NCBI RefSeq assembly: GCF_000633635.1
Contig: NZ_AYPQ01000003.1
Span: 91,694-155,693 of the forward strand
Direction of reading: 5' to 3'
DNA: 64,000 bases
DNA from: Enterococcus crotali
GTDB lineage: Bacteria > Bacillota > Bacilli > Lactobacillales > Enterococcaceae
This document shows positions 8,731 to 17,667 of this stretch, in pieces. The notes beneath the pieces were generated by a model that was given only the letters and a program-made list of their open reading frames with translations, did not search any database and had not been told where the DNA came from. Each line of letters begins with the position of its first letter. The stretch's first letter is position 1. The position numbers were made by a program, and so were the translations under genes.

Positions 8731-9537
8731 TCAAATCGCAAATAATTCTGATGCCGAATCTGGATCTGTATCATACACATTAAAGTCAAAATTCACACCT
8801 AAACCTTTTTCAGCTAAAATTGATTCCATCGCCATTCTAGCGTGTTCTTTCGTGTTATTTTCTTTACTTAAATGCCCTAAATAAATCCGCTTCGTATGAT
8901 CTCCAATCACGTCAGCCATCGTCAATGCACCATCGTCATTTGATAGATGACCTTTATCTCCTAGAATCCGTTGCTTTAAGCTCCAGGGATATGGGCCCAT
9001 TCGTAAAATTTCTAACTCATGATTGCTTTCAATCAAATAAGCATCTGCATCTTTGATCGTTCCCCGAAGATGATCACTACAATACCCCGTATCTGTCAGC
9101 ATCACAAATGAGCGGTTATCTTTAAAGAAACGATAAAACTGTGGAGCTGCTGCATCATGAGAAACGCCAAAACTTTCTATATCCATATCACCAAATGTCA
9201 GCACTTTTCCCATATCAAAGATATGCTTTTGCTCAACAGCAACATTTCCAATCAAGGGATCCATCGCTGCCCACGTTTTTTCGTTCGCATAGACATCTAA
9301 TTTATATTTTCTAGCAAGAACCCCTACACCATGAATATGATCACGATGTTCATGGGTCACCAAGATTGCATCTAAATCTTCTGGCTTGCGATTCACTTCT
9401 GCCAATAATGAAGTGATTTTTTTCCCGCTTAGACCTGCATCTATAAGCAGCTTTTTATGTTCCGTTTCAATAAAAAGGGAATTACCTGTACTACCGCTAG
9501 CAAGAATGCTGATATTAAAAGCTTTTTCTTGACTCAT
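8731..9537 (-). CDS. walJ: MBL-fold metallohydrolase WalJ (YycJ/VicX)
   Basis: A beta-lactamase-fold hydrolase of 268 aa encoded last in the Wal operon. The metal ligands are visible as THEHRDHIHG at about residues 61-70, with SGSTGNSLFIE near the N-terminus and SNHE and GHLSKENNT later. In related bacteria YycJ/VicX affects coordination of cell division and DNA replication and may be a 5'-exonuclease; the exact substrate is not settled. It lies 53 bases after walI and ends just before a strong terminator, so htrA is not part of this operon here. Confidence 0.9.
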   Translation of the reverse strand: MSQEKAFNISILASGSTGNSLFIETEHKKLLIDAGLSGKKITSLLAEVNRKPEDLDAILVTHEHRDHIHGVGVLARKYKLDVYANEKTWAAMDPLIGNVAVEQKHIFDMGKVLTFGDMDIESFGVSHDAAAPQFYRFFKDNRSFVMLTDTGYCSDHLRGTIKDADAYLIESNHELEILRMGPYPWSLKQRILGDKGHLSNDDGALTMADVIGDHTKRIYLGHLSKENNTKEHARMAMESILAEKGLGVNFDFNVYDTDPDSASELFAI

Positions 9538-9590
9538 TTTTCTACTCGCTTCCCTTCTTTAGTCTACAGCTACTTATTATACATCCAACA

Positions 9591-10472
9591 CTACTGATTT
9601 TCCACCTTTGGTACAGTATTGTTTGTAATAATCGTATTGCTCATAGCATTGACTTGTTCGATCTGCAAGTTGTTTCCACTTGACTTGATACCGACAAACC
9701 ACACTGGTACATAGACATTCTTTTCACGGATTTTATAAATTCTCGTATAAGCTAGCTCCATAAATGAAATCTTTGCGTTACTTGGAATTTTATTATTTAT
9801 ATACAACGTTTCGATGGCATCACGTTCAGAGAACAAATCCATCTTATCTCGTAACTCTTCGATCCATTGAATATGTGTTTGGGTATATTTATAAATCTTG
9901 TGTATCCCGTCAGTTTCATCTGATTTTTCTAATTTTAGTGAAATTTGTGCAGTATCATCTTTAAAAGGAATATCTTTATAACGCTGAGAAACAATCACCT
10001 CTGGGAATTCCCCATCTAAGTTGGAAAAATCTGGTAAATAACGATATTGATCGCCAAACAAGACACTATCTTGATCACTTAAAAAAGCTTCCAACGATTT
10101 CCCCACGTTTTTTTCATCAATAAAATAACTGGTTTGAGCAGAGTTCATCTGAGGGTACACAGTGACAGAGTTATCGATCAGTTCGGCACTATTTTTAAAA
10201 AAGTTACGGTCTCTCGTTTCCCGCTCATGTTGAATGGCATCATAAAAATTAGTTTGCTCACCACTTAGATAATAGCCTTCTCGTTTCTCACTTGAAAGTG
10301 TTCCTTTAAATGTGATACCATCTTTAGCCAGTCGTTTTTCGATGCTATCGGTTTGATCAGAAAAAGAGACATTATTTTCTTCTTTTAAGCCCTCTTGATA
10401 AATACCAAATAGAAATAAATTCAAGCCTAGAAAAGCAACGAAAAAAATCCACTCAATTCGTTTGAAGTCCAT
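9591..10472 (-). CDS. walI: WalI (YycI) regulator of the Wal two-component system
   Basis: A single-pass membrane protein of 293 aa. The N-terminal helix (IEWIFFVAFLGLNLFLFGIYQ) anchors an extracytoplasmic domain. In Bacillus, YycI and YycH form a complex with the WalK sensor and restrain it; in other Firmicutes they can activate. The start overlaps the walH stop by one base (TAATG), so the two are translated together. Confidence 0.9.
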   Translation of the reverse strand: MDFKRIEWIFFVAFLGLNLFLFGIYQEGLKEENNVSFSDQTDSIEKRLAKDGITFKGTLSSEKREGYYLSGEQTNFYDAIQHERETRDRNFFKNSAELIDNSVTVYPQMNSAQTSYFIDEKNVGKSLEAFLSDQDSVLFGDQYRYLPDFSNLDGEFPEVIVSQRYKDIPFKDDTAQISLKLEKSDETDGIHKIYKYTQTHIQWIEELRDKMDLFSERDAIETLYINNKIPSNAKISFMELAYTRIYKIREKNVYVPVWFVGIKSSGNNLQIEQVNAMSNTIITNNTVPKVENQ

Positions 10473-11779
10473 TATTCCACCTCCATATTCGCCAATTGCT
10501 CCAGTAATTCACGTTCTGGATACCATTTGTCATCGTAGCGAATATACCATTCTGGGGTCAAGTCGACAACTTGAGTTATTTCTTCAATTTTATGCCAAGT
10601 GTAACCAATAACTGTTGAACTGATTTTATCTAGATCAGCACCGTTTAACGTTAACTGCTCCAGCAAGTTTTCGGTACTTTCTAAAACAACTTCCTCCTCT
10701 GAAGGAATCGGAACTTGAATCGTATCCACGCTTGTTTCAATCACAACACTAGACTTTTCAGCTTTTTCATTGCCAATCGTAACCCGAACTTGGCCTTTAT
10801 CATTTTCACTAAAAACAGGAAAACCTTCTACAAATGTTCGATAGTTGATCTCAGCATTCGTCCGATCAAAATAACGAATATTTCCCATGCTAGTACCTAG
10901 CTTTTTTATATAATTAAAGCTGTCAGAATAAATATTATCTTTAGCTGTTCTAGCTTCTAAATCTCCGTTAAAATGGATCGTACCTAGTTGTTCGTCTGCT
11001 GTCAAACGCTCACTGCCGCTAGTATAAGACAAATCATTACTATCCTCATTTGTTTGAATATTATCGGTATTGGCGAAAAAAGCACTCCGAAACTTGGTCA
11101 CAGGCTGAGAAGCTAAGATATAACTATATTTTTTCATTTTTAAATCTTCAGACAGATAGTAATGTTTGCCGGCTATTGCCTGTTGTTCTAAAATTTGGTT
11201 GTATTGCACGCCAACCTTGTTCATTAAATTCAACACTTTATCACTATCAATGGTGATTGGCGCTTCATAAATATCTTTGTGATTAAAATCTAAGAAACGA
11301 ATCTTATTTTGTGCTAAATCAATTTGAATACACGTGAAGAAAATTTCATCTTCACTAAACTCGGCCAATTTAAGGTCCAAGTCATAAACAGAAACATATT
11401 CACTTAACAAAAAGGGCCCTTCATAAAGCAATTCTAAGCCTTGATCCATCGAGAGATATTTTTCAAATTGCTGTGAATCACCACGAGTGACTTGTGTCAA
11501 CTTTCCAAAAGTACTGTGTTTGATTTCATTTTGAATATTCGTAATCAAATTCTCGCTATTGTTCATTTCTGATTTGCCATCTTGCATACGAATCAAACGT
11601 AACGGTAAAAAGACATCTGTATCAAGCCGTTCATTAACAAGCGTTGCTGCAAGTTGAGCCTCATTTTTGATGGGCTGTTCTTTTTTTGATGAACTGACCC
11701 AAATGCTAACCGAAAAATATAAACTGAGCAGGACTAAAAAAATCAACCCTATTCGTACAATTCTTTCTGCTATTTTCAT
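10472..11779 (-). CDS. walH: WalH (YycH) regulator of the Wal two-component system
   Basis: A protein of 435 aa with an N-terminal transmembrane helix (residues about 9-27) and a large extracytoplasmic region. It acts with WalI on the WalK membrane domain. The ATG at 11779 overlaps the walK stop as ATGA behind GGAGG; the frame is open three codons further but only to a TTG inside walK. Sequence of YycH is poorly conserved between genera, so the call rests on operon position, length and topology together. Confidence 0.9.
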   Translation of the reverse strand: MKIAERIVRIGLIFLVLLSLYFSVSIWVSSSKKEQPIKNEAQLAATLVNERLDTDVFLPLRLIRMQDGKSEMNNSENLITNIQNEIKHSTFGKLTQVTRGDSQQFEKYLSMDQGLELLYEGPFLLSEYVSVYDLDLKLAEFSEDEIFFTCIQIDLAQNKIRFLDFNHKDIYEAPITIDSDKVLNLMNKVGVQYNQILEQQAIAGKHYYLSEDLKMKKYSYILASQPVTKFRSAFFANTDNIQTNEDSNDLSYTSGSERLTADEQLGTIHFNGDLEARTAKDNIYSDSFNYIKKLGTSMGNIRYFDRTNAEINYRTFVEGFPVFSENDKGQVRVTIGNEKAEKSSVVIETSVDTIQVPIPSEEEVVLESTENLLEQLTLNGADLDKISSTVIGYTWHKIEEITQVVDLTPEWYIRYDDKWYPERELLEQLANMEVE

Positions 11780-13605
11780 TCCCACCAATCCTCCTCATAA
11801 GGTTCATAAGGCAAGGATATATAAAAGGTAGAACCTTGACCTTCCTGACTTTCCACCCAGATAGCGCCATTGTGTGCCTTGATTACTTCTCTTGAGATTG
11901 CTAGTCCAAGCCCTGTACCGCCTTGTTCACGTGCACGAGCCTTATCTACTCGATAAAAACGCTCGAACACTTTATTGACATCTTTTTTAGGGATCCCAAG
12001 ACCTTGATCTGTTACACTAAAGATAACATTGTTGTGGGTTTCAAGCAGACGACAGGTGATCTCTCCTCCGTCAGGAGAGTATTTGATTGCATTGTTTAAA
12101 ATATTATCTAGGACTTGAATTATTTTATCTGTATCCAATTCTACCCATAAATCACGCTTGGTAAACTCACGATGAATCGAATAGTTTTTGTCATTTGCTT
12201 CAACCATCATATCAAAACGGTCTAAAACAAAATTGATCAATTCATTAAAATTAACATATTCTAGTTGTAATTCGGCATTGCCAGAATCCATTCTTGAGAG
12301 GTTCAACAAGTCATTGATCATACGGATCATTCGATCTGTTTCTTCTAAGGTGACCTTCAAGAAATTAGGTGCAATTTCAGGATTTTCCCAAGCGCCTTCG
12401 CTTAGCGCTTCGATGTAGCTTCTCATACTAGTTAGCGGTGTCCGTAACTCATGAGACACGTTGGAAACAAATTCCCTACGCTCCCGTTCGTTTTTCTCTT
12501 GCTCCGTCACATCATGAAGAACACAAACCAGTCCCGTAATGAAGCCTGATTCTCGGCGAATCATGGCAAAGTCAACGCGAATGATCATTTGATCTTCTTC
12601 CGTTGAAGATAAGGAACGATCGATCAAAATTTCTTCCGGCTCTTCCAACAATTTACGCAAAGTATAATCTGTTTCTATATCCAACAGTTCTAGTAAAGAA
12701 GAACCAATCACGTCTTCATCTTTCACATTTAATAAAGACAAAGCCATTTCATTGATAGTGATCACTTTGCCTCGTCGATCAGTAGCAATGACCCCGTCTG
12801 TCATGTGAGCCAGTACGCTATCTAGTCGGTTTCGTTCTGCCTCCATCGTCTCTTGGGCTTCTTCGATTCGTTCAGAAAGTTGATTGAATGTTTCCGCCAG
12901 CTGCCCTAGCTCATCTTTTCCATACACTTGGACTTTCCCAGTATAATCACCTTTAGCAATCCGCAGCGCCTGTTCCCGCATTTCACCGATTGGTTGTGTG
13001 ATCGAGCGAGCAATCAAAAGAGTTACGATTATCGAAATTGCTCCTGCTATGATTGAAGCTGTAAAGAAGATGCGAGCCGTATCTGTGATCTCCTTGTACT
13101 TTCCTTCGATATTACTTTTAACATAAAGAACCCCGATGACTGTGTCGCCAGTCGGGGATTGGATAGGCTGAACATTGATGTAAACACGTCTATCATTATC
13201 CATTGCTGGATATTTCTTCGCACTAAAATCATCTAGATCGCGATAATCATTTTTCTTTCCAACAGTTCCTTGTCGATTTAAATCGCTTGTAGCTCTTACG
13301 ATCCCTTTATCGTCAACTACACGAGCTTCCAGCGTTTCAGAAGCCGAGAAATCACTTAATGTTTTTTTCAGATTAGCATCAATCTCCGTACGATCTCGAT
13401 TTTTTTCACCCAACTTCGTGCTTAGTGTACTTGCTAATTGAGTTACCTGTAAATCAACATTTTTTTTATAATCATTGATCGTTGTCGACTCCAGTTCACG
13501 GATAAAATAACCACCAATAATTTGGATCGCAATCAACAATAGTAAAATAAATGATAAGGCGATCTTAAAATTGACCGATTGAAAAAAGTGAACTTTTTTC
13601 TTCAT
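11776..13605 (-). CDS. walK: sensor histidine kinase WalK (VicK/YycG)
   Basis: The membrane sensor of the essential Wal system controlling peptidoglycan hydrolases. Domains in order: TM1 about 14-33, an extracytoplasmic PAS-like domain 34-177, TM2 about 178-200, HAMP about 201-253, a cytoplasmic PAS domain about 260-365, and HisKA with the phospho-accepting His385 in SNVSHELRTP. The HATPase domain has NILNNAIKYS, DQGLGIP and GGTGLGLAIS. At 609 aa it is full length and keeps the extracellular loop that the streptococcal form lacks. It starts 6 bases after walR. Confidence 0.97.
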   Translation of the reverse strand: MKKKVHFFQSVNFKIALSFILLLLIAIQIIGGYFIRELESTTINDYKKNVDLQVTQLASTLSTKLGEKNRDRTEIDANLKKTLSDFSASETLEARVVDDKGIVRATSDLNRQGTVGKKNDYRDLDDFSAKKYPAMDNDRRVYINVQPIQSPTGDTVIGVLYVKSNIEGKYKEITDTARIFFTASIIAGAISIIVTLLIARSITQPIGEMREQALRIAKGDYTGKVQVYGKDELGQLAETFNQLSERIEEAQETMEAERNRLDSVLAHMTDGVIATDRRGKVITINEMALSLLNVKDEDVIGSSLLELLDIETDYTLRKLLEEPEEILIDRSLSSTEEDQMIIRVDFAMIRRESGFITGLVCVLHDVTEQEKNERERREFVSNVSHELRTPLTSMRSYIEALSEGAWENPEIAPNFLKVTLEETDRMIRMINDLLNLSRMDSGNAELQLEYVNFNELINFVLDRFDMMVEANDKNYSIHREFTKRDLWVELDTDKIIQVLDNILNNAIKYSPDGGEITCRLLETHNNVIFSVTDQGLGIPKKDVNKVFERFYRVDKARAREQGGTGLGLAISREVIKAHNGAIWVESQEGQGSTFYISLPYEPYEEDWWE

Positions 13606-13611
13606 AAATCA

Positions 13612-14316
13612 CTACTCCTGTTCAGGGTTTCGAAGATAATAACCGACACCACGACGCGTAACTAAATAGGTTGGATGACTTGGGCTGTCCTCGATTTTCT
13701 CTCTTAGACGACGGACTGTCACATCCACAGTTCGAACATCACCAAAGTAATCATAGCCCCAAACCGTTTGCAGTAAATGTTCACGAGTCATGACTTGACC
13801 AAGATGCTTAGCCAAATAATACAACAATTCAAATTCACGATGAGTCAATTCAATTTTGCTTCCTCGTTTTGAAACCATATACGCATCCGGATGGATCGTC
13901 AAATCCCCAATCGTCAATTCAGACTGCGTTGTTGATTCTGCTTCTTTTGCATTCGTTGCACCGCGGCGCAGATTGGCTTTTACTCTAGCTACGAGTTCTC
14001 GATTAGAAAATGGTTTTGTCACATAATCATCTGCTCCTAATTCAAGACCTAATACTTTATCGATCTCAGAATCTTTCGCTGTTACCATGATGATCGGCAT
14101 ATCATACGTTTTACGAACTTCTCTAGCTACTTCCAGACCGTCCATTTTCGGTAACATCAGGTCCAGGATAATCAAATCAGGTTCTACTTCTTTGACCTTT
14201 TCAACCGCTTCTTCACCATCGTATGCTGTGAAAACTTCATATCCTTCTTTTGTAAGGTTGTATTTCACAATTTCTGAAATTGGTTTTTCGTCATCTACAA
14301 CTAATATTTTTTTCAT
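13612..14316 (-). CDS. walR: response regulator WalR (VicR/YycF)
   Basis: OmpR-family response regulator of 234 aa. The receiver domain has the acidic pair DDE at 8-10, phospho-acceptor Asp52 in LDLMLP and Lys in VTKPFS. The C-terminal winged helix carries the recognition segment [15 protein letters not shown]. It is the first gene of walRKHIJ and governs autolysin and wall-remodelling genes. A TATAAT at 14373-14378 (minus strand) is the best -10 candidate, with no good -35. Confidence 0.97.
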   Translation of the reverse strand: MKKILVVDDEKPISEIVKYNLTKEGYEVFTAYDGEEAVEKVKEVEPDLIILDLMLPKMDGLEVAREVRKTYDMPIIMVTAKDSEIDKVLGLELGADDYVTKPFSNRELVARVKANLRRGATNAKEAESTTQSELTIGDLTIHPDAYMVSKRGSKIELTHREFELLYYLAKHLGQVMTREHLLQTVWGYDYFGDVRTVDVTVRRLREKIEDSPSHPTYLVTRRGVGYYLRNPEQE

Positions 14317-14439
14317 ATAAGAGGCACCTCTTTTTTCTTTTGTGTTTTAATTGTCTAAGCATATTCTCTATCATTATACCTTATTTTGTCCACTCTTTCA
14401 CCTTTGACAAAACAGACATTACTCTTTCTTATCTACATC

Positions 14440-14469
14440 TTGCAAAAATAAAGGTTTTCTGACTATAAT
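14440..14469 (+). promoter_or_regulatory. promoter of the LD-carboxypeptidase gene
   Basis: TTGCAA (14440-14445) and TATAAT (14464-14469) are separated by 18 bases, 32 bases before the ATG. It is divergent from walR. Confidence 0.7.
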
Positions 14470-14501
14470 TAGGAATAAGTTTTTTTAAAGGAAGCGATAA
14501 A

Positions 14502-15461
14502 ATGAAAGCACCACGATTACATGCCGGAGATGAAATTCGAGTCATTGCCCCATCTAATAGTTTTTCCCGTTTAACTGATTACGGCATTCAAGCAGCTGAG
14601 AAGCGATTAAATGAATTAGGCTTCAATGTCACGTTTTCTGAGCACGCAAATGAACAAGATGTGCTTGGCTCTTCTTCAATCTTGAGCCGAGTTAAAGATT
14701 TACATGAAGCCTTTTCTGATGAAAATGTGAAAGGGATTTTAACGGCAATTGGTGGATTTAATAGTAACGAATTACTCCCTTATCTTGATTTCGAATTAAT
14801 CAAACGGCATCCAAAAATCTTTTGTGGTTATAGCGATATTACAGCTTTATGTAATGCCATCACGACAAAAACTGAGTTACTTACTTATGTTGGTCCCCAT
14901 TTTTCTAGTTTTCAAATGAATGAGCTACAGGCTTATCAAACACAAGCATTTTTACAGGCAACTACCGAAGAAGAAGCTTTTGTAGTATCTGCATCTGAAT
15001 CTTGGAGTCAAGACGAATGGTACTTGCTTGAACCTACACGCACGCTTTATACCAATGAATGGAAGGTCTATAATCAATCAAGCCCTGTTACTGGAATCTG
15101 CTATGGCGGTAATTTGAGCACCTTTCAATTGCTTTTTGGCACTCGCTTTTTACCTGATTTGGAACAGACAATTTTGTTTGTGGAAAATGCTGAAGAAGAT
15201 GATTATCACGATTTTGCTCGCGGTTTAGCAGCTTTGCTACAGGTTGTAAAGCATCCACAGGCGTTGTTGATCGGGCGTTTCCCTAAAGAAACCGAAATGA
15301 CAGAAGAACGACTTTTAGCTATTTTATCAAAATATCCTCTATTACGAGAAATTCCAGTGATTTACGATATGAATTTTGGTCATACACAGCCAATTTTTAC
15401 TATCCCGATTGGCGACAAAGCCACAGTGGATACCTCTCAAAAAACAATCACTTTTTTCTAA
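14502..15461 (+). CDS. LD-carboxypeptidase (peptidase family S66)
   Basis: A serine peptidase of 319 aa that in this family removes the terminal D-alanine from murein tetrapeptides or cleaves microcin-like peptides. The nucleophile is Ser111 in FCGYSDITAL. The VENAEEDDY (catalytic Glu) and NFGHTQP (catalytic His) segments complete the S66 triad. No signal peptide, so it is cytoplasmic and suited to muropeptide recycling. It lies divergently from the wal operon but no functional link is shown. MccF-type microcin immunity proteins share the fold and cannot be excluded. Confidence 0.85.
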   Translation: MKAPRLHAGDEIRVIAPSNSFSRLTDYGIQAAEKRLNELGFNVTFSEHANEQDVLGSSSILSRVKDLHEAFSDENVKGILTAIGGFNSNELLPYLDFELIKRHPKIFCGYSDITALCNAITTKTELLTYVGPHFSSFQMNELQAYQTQAFLQATTEEEAFVVSASESWSQDEWYLLEPTRTLYTNEWKVYNQSSPVTGICYGGNLSTFQLLFGTRFLPDLEQTILFVENAEEDDYHDFARGLAALLQVVKHPQALLIGRFPKETEMTEERLLAILSKYPLLREIPVIYDMNFGHTQPIFTIPIGDKATVDTSQKTITFF

Positions 15462-15485
15462 AACGAAGAATCCTCAAAGGCCTAT

Positions 15486-15881
15486 TCACTGATTATCGGA
15501 TTGGGCAGTCGAGGATTTTTTAGTGTATTCTTTTTCCAGCTGATCATATAGTGTAATCTTATCGTCTAATAATTCAAGATGCCCTTTTACCTTCTCGTAT
15601 TCAGCTAGAATTTTTTTTCGATGATTCAATAATAAATTTTTACGCTCTGTAATCGTTGCATCCCCGATTTTCCTCAAGTGGGTGTAATCTTTGATTTCTT
15701 TTAAAGAAATTCCTGTATTTTTTAGCTTTATCACAAAATTGGCCCAATCAAGATCCTCTTCCTGATAAACACGGTAGTTATGTTCATCCCTTAAGGGTTC
15801 GATCAAGCCTTCTTTTTCATAATACCTCAATGTATACTCACTAATCCCAATTTTTTTTGCAAATTCACTGATTGTATAGAT
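15486..15881 (-). CDS. MerR family regulator with no standard start codon
   Basis: The frame encodes a MerR winged helix followed by a coiled coil (residues about 80-115). The helix-turn-helix YTISEFAKKIGISEYTLRYY is complete only if translation begins upstream of the first usable TTG (15830). No ATG, GTG or TTG occurs before the in-frame TAA, so the plausible start is the ATC at 15879-15881, which has AGGGGG 8 bases upstream. This is either a rare start codon or a mutated ATG. The gene is divergent from the short-chain dehydrogenase and very likely controls it through the dyad in between. Confidence 0.65.
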   Translation of the reverse strand: MYTISEFAKKIGISEYTLRYYEKEGLIEPLRDEHNYRVYQEEDLDWANFVIKLKNTGISLKEIKDYTHLRKIGDATITERKNLLLNHRKKILAEYEKVKGHLELLDDKITLYDQLEKEYTKKSSTAQSDNQ

Positions 15882-15908
15882 TTTTTTCGCCCCCTTTTAA
15901 ATTTCTCC

Positions 15909-15939
15909 TTGCTTTAGAGTCGACTCTAAACCGTACACT
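15909..15939 (+). promoter_or_regulatory. MerR-type promoter with 19-bp spacer and dyad operator
   Basis: TTGCTT (15909-15914) and TACACT (15934-15939) are 19 bases apart, the over-long spacing typical of MerR-activated promoters. The spacer region carries the perfect 18-base palindrome TTTAGAGTCGACTCTAAA at 15913-15930, the expected regulator site. It drives the dehydrogenase gene and lies immediately beside the MerR gene. Confidence 0.8.
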
Positions 15940-15979
15940 CTTATTGTACCACCAAATTTACTTATTAGGAGGAAATATT

Positions 15980-16768
15980 ATGAAGTACACCGTGATTACA
16001 GGAGCAAGCTCTGGGATTGGTTTAGAAGCTGCTAAGGCTTTTGGGGGACTTGGGAAGAATCTTATTTTAATCGCACGCAGAAAAGAGCGACTTGATCAGC
16101 TGAAAAAAGATTTATTAGCTGATTTTCCGACGCTTGAGATTGTTATAAAATCTGTCGACCTCTCTTTAAATGAACATGTGATCCGATTGTATCAGGAGCT
16201 AAAGTCTTATGATATCGAAACTTGGATCAACAATGCTGGATTGGGCTATTATCATGCCGTAGCTGATCAAGATTTGGAAAAAATCAGTCAAATGTTGCAT
16301 TTAAATATCGAGGCATTGACTCTTTTATCCACACTTTATGTAACTGACTATCAAGATATAGAAAATACGCAGTTAATCAATATCTCTTCAGCAGGTGGCT
16401 ATCGAAATGTCCCTAACGCTGTAACTTATTGCGCTACGAAATTTTATGTGAGTGCTTTTACAGAAGGAATCTCGCTAGAGCTACAAGCAAAAGGTGCTTC
16501 TTTACAAGCCAAAGTTTTAGCACCAGCAGCTACTGAAACAGAGTTTGCCCAAGTTGCAAACGGATCAGCTTCTTATGACTATACAAAGGGATTCTCCGTG
16601 TACCATTCAGCAAAAGAGGTCGCTCAACTTCTGATTGAACTCTACCAAAGCCAGCAGGTCGTTGGACTTGTTGACCGTGATACATTTGAATTCAACCTAT
16701 CCGGGCCTATTTTTGATTCCTACCAAACAGGAATTAAAATATGTAGCAATATAAAAAAACTTGCTTGA
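15980..16768 (+). CDS. short-chain dehydrogenase/reductase (SDR)
   Basis: Classical SDR of 262 aa with the cofactor loop TGASSGIG (7-14), NNAG near 84-87, and the catalytic Ser136/Ser137 with Tyr150 and Lys154 (YCATK). The basic residues after the first strand (ARRKER) favour NADP(H). The start is the ATG at 15980 behind TAGGAGG; an open frame extends upstream but covers the promoter. Substrate unknown. Control by the divergent MerR protein suggests induction by an electrophile or other small molecule, which is inference. Confidence 0.85.
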   Translation: MKYTVITGASSGIGLEAAKAFGGLGKNLILIARRKERLDQLKKDLLADFPTLEIVIKSVDLSLNEHVIRLYQELKSYDIETWINNAGLGYYHAVADQDLEKISQMLHLNIEALTLLSTLYVTDYQDIENTQLINISSAGGYRNVPNAVTYCATKFYVSAFTEGISLELQAKGASLQAKVLAPAATETEFAQVANGSASYDYTKGFSVYHSAKEVAQLLIELYQSQQVVGLVDRDTFEFNLSGPIFDSYQTGIKICSNIKKLA

Positions 16769-16796
16769 CAGAATAACTCTATCAAGCAAGTTTTTA
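16760..16796. terminator. bidirectional terminator
   Basis: CTTGCTTGA and TCAAGCAAG form a stem with a T run on the + side and an A run (T on minus) before it. It overlaps the last codons of the dehydrogenase gene and also serves the convergent aquaporin gene. Confidence 0.8.
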
Positions 16797-16807
16797 TTAT
16801 CCACTTT

Positions 16808-17476
16808 TTATGCTTCAGTATCAAGTAAATATTTAGCCACTAAAGCCGCAAGTAAGCCACCAATCAACGGTGCTACGATAAAGACCCAAACTTGAGCTAA
16901 TGCATCCCCACCTACAAAAATCGCAGGTGCTAAACTTCTAGCTGGATTTACAGAGGTACCCGTTAACGGAATACCTACTAGATGGATCATCGTTAAAGTC
17001 AAACCAATTACAACACCAGCAAGCTTAGCATTGCCTTTTTTAGCACTTGTTACAGTCATGATCACTAAAACAAAAATAAAAGTTAAAATAATTTCAATTG
17101 TTAATGCACCGACTGCGTTAAAATCACCAAATCCATTTTGACCTAGGTTCGTTGTTTCTTTCCCAGAAGCATTTAAAATAGATAATAAAGCAAATGAAGC
17201 AATCAAACCACCAACGATTTGGCCTACGATATAATAAACCAACTCCATCGTTGAAATTCGTTTATTGAACCACATTCCTAATGAAACTGCTGGATTCAAA
17301 TGAGCTCCCGATACTGTACCAATGCTGTATGCAGCTGCAATGATCGTCAAACCGAAAGCTAAGGCAATCCCTGTTGTACCGATTCCTTCCGTTCCATTTC
17401 CCAAAACAGCTGTCGCTGTACCAAAGAAAACTAAGATAAATGTACCAAGACATTCTGCAATTGCTTTTTTCATCAT
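16808..17476 (-). CDS. aquaporin family protein (AqpZ-like)
   Basis: Six-helix MIP channel of 222 aa with both pore motifs intact: NPA at 61-63 and NPA at 177-179 followed by Arg180 of the selectivity filter. The HLVGIPLTGTSVNPAR segment resembles AqpZ water channels more than glycerol facilitators, which usually have a longer loop with Asp after the second NPA. GGGGAG precedes two adjacent ATGs. Monocistronic. Water transport is the likely function; glycerol cannot be excluded without a structure-based comparison. Confidence 0.85.
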   Translation of the reverse strand: MMKKAIAECLGTFILVFFGTATAVLGNGTEGIGTTGIALAFGLTIIAAAYSIGTVSGAHLNPAVSLGMWFNKRISTMELVYYIVGQIVGGLIASFALLSILNASGKETTNLGQNGFGDFNAVGALTIEIILTFIFVLVIMTVTSAKKGNAKLAGVVIGLTLTMIHLVGIPLTGTSVNPARSLAPAIFVGGDALAQVWVFIVAPLIGGLLAALVAKYLLDTEA

Positions 17477-17620
17477 TTTCTCTCCCCTCGTTTTATGCCA
17501 GAATAGATTACCATAACCACGAAAATTTTCATGATAGTTTCAACTAAAATTGAGAGAAAATTCAATGAGGAATATCTCAATTTAGCTGATACAATTCATA
17601 ATAAATGGAAAATAATAAAA

Positions 17621-17661
17621 ATACCAACAAAAGGCATCTAAAGATACACAGTTGTTGGTAT
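17621..17661 (-). terminator. degV terminator
   Basis: AATACCAACA and TTGTTGGTATT arms with TTTTTATTATTTT following on the minus strand, directly after the degV stop. Confidence 0.75.
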
Positions 17662-17667
17662 TCAAAA

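Noticed and set aside
8573-8884. A 103-codon + strand frame spanning the wal terminator
   Set aside because: It runs through the terminator hairpin and is antisense to walJ. No ribosome site.
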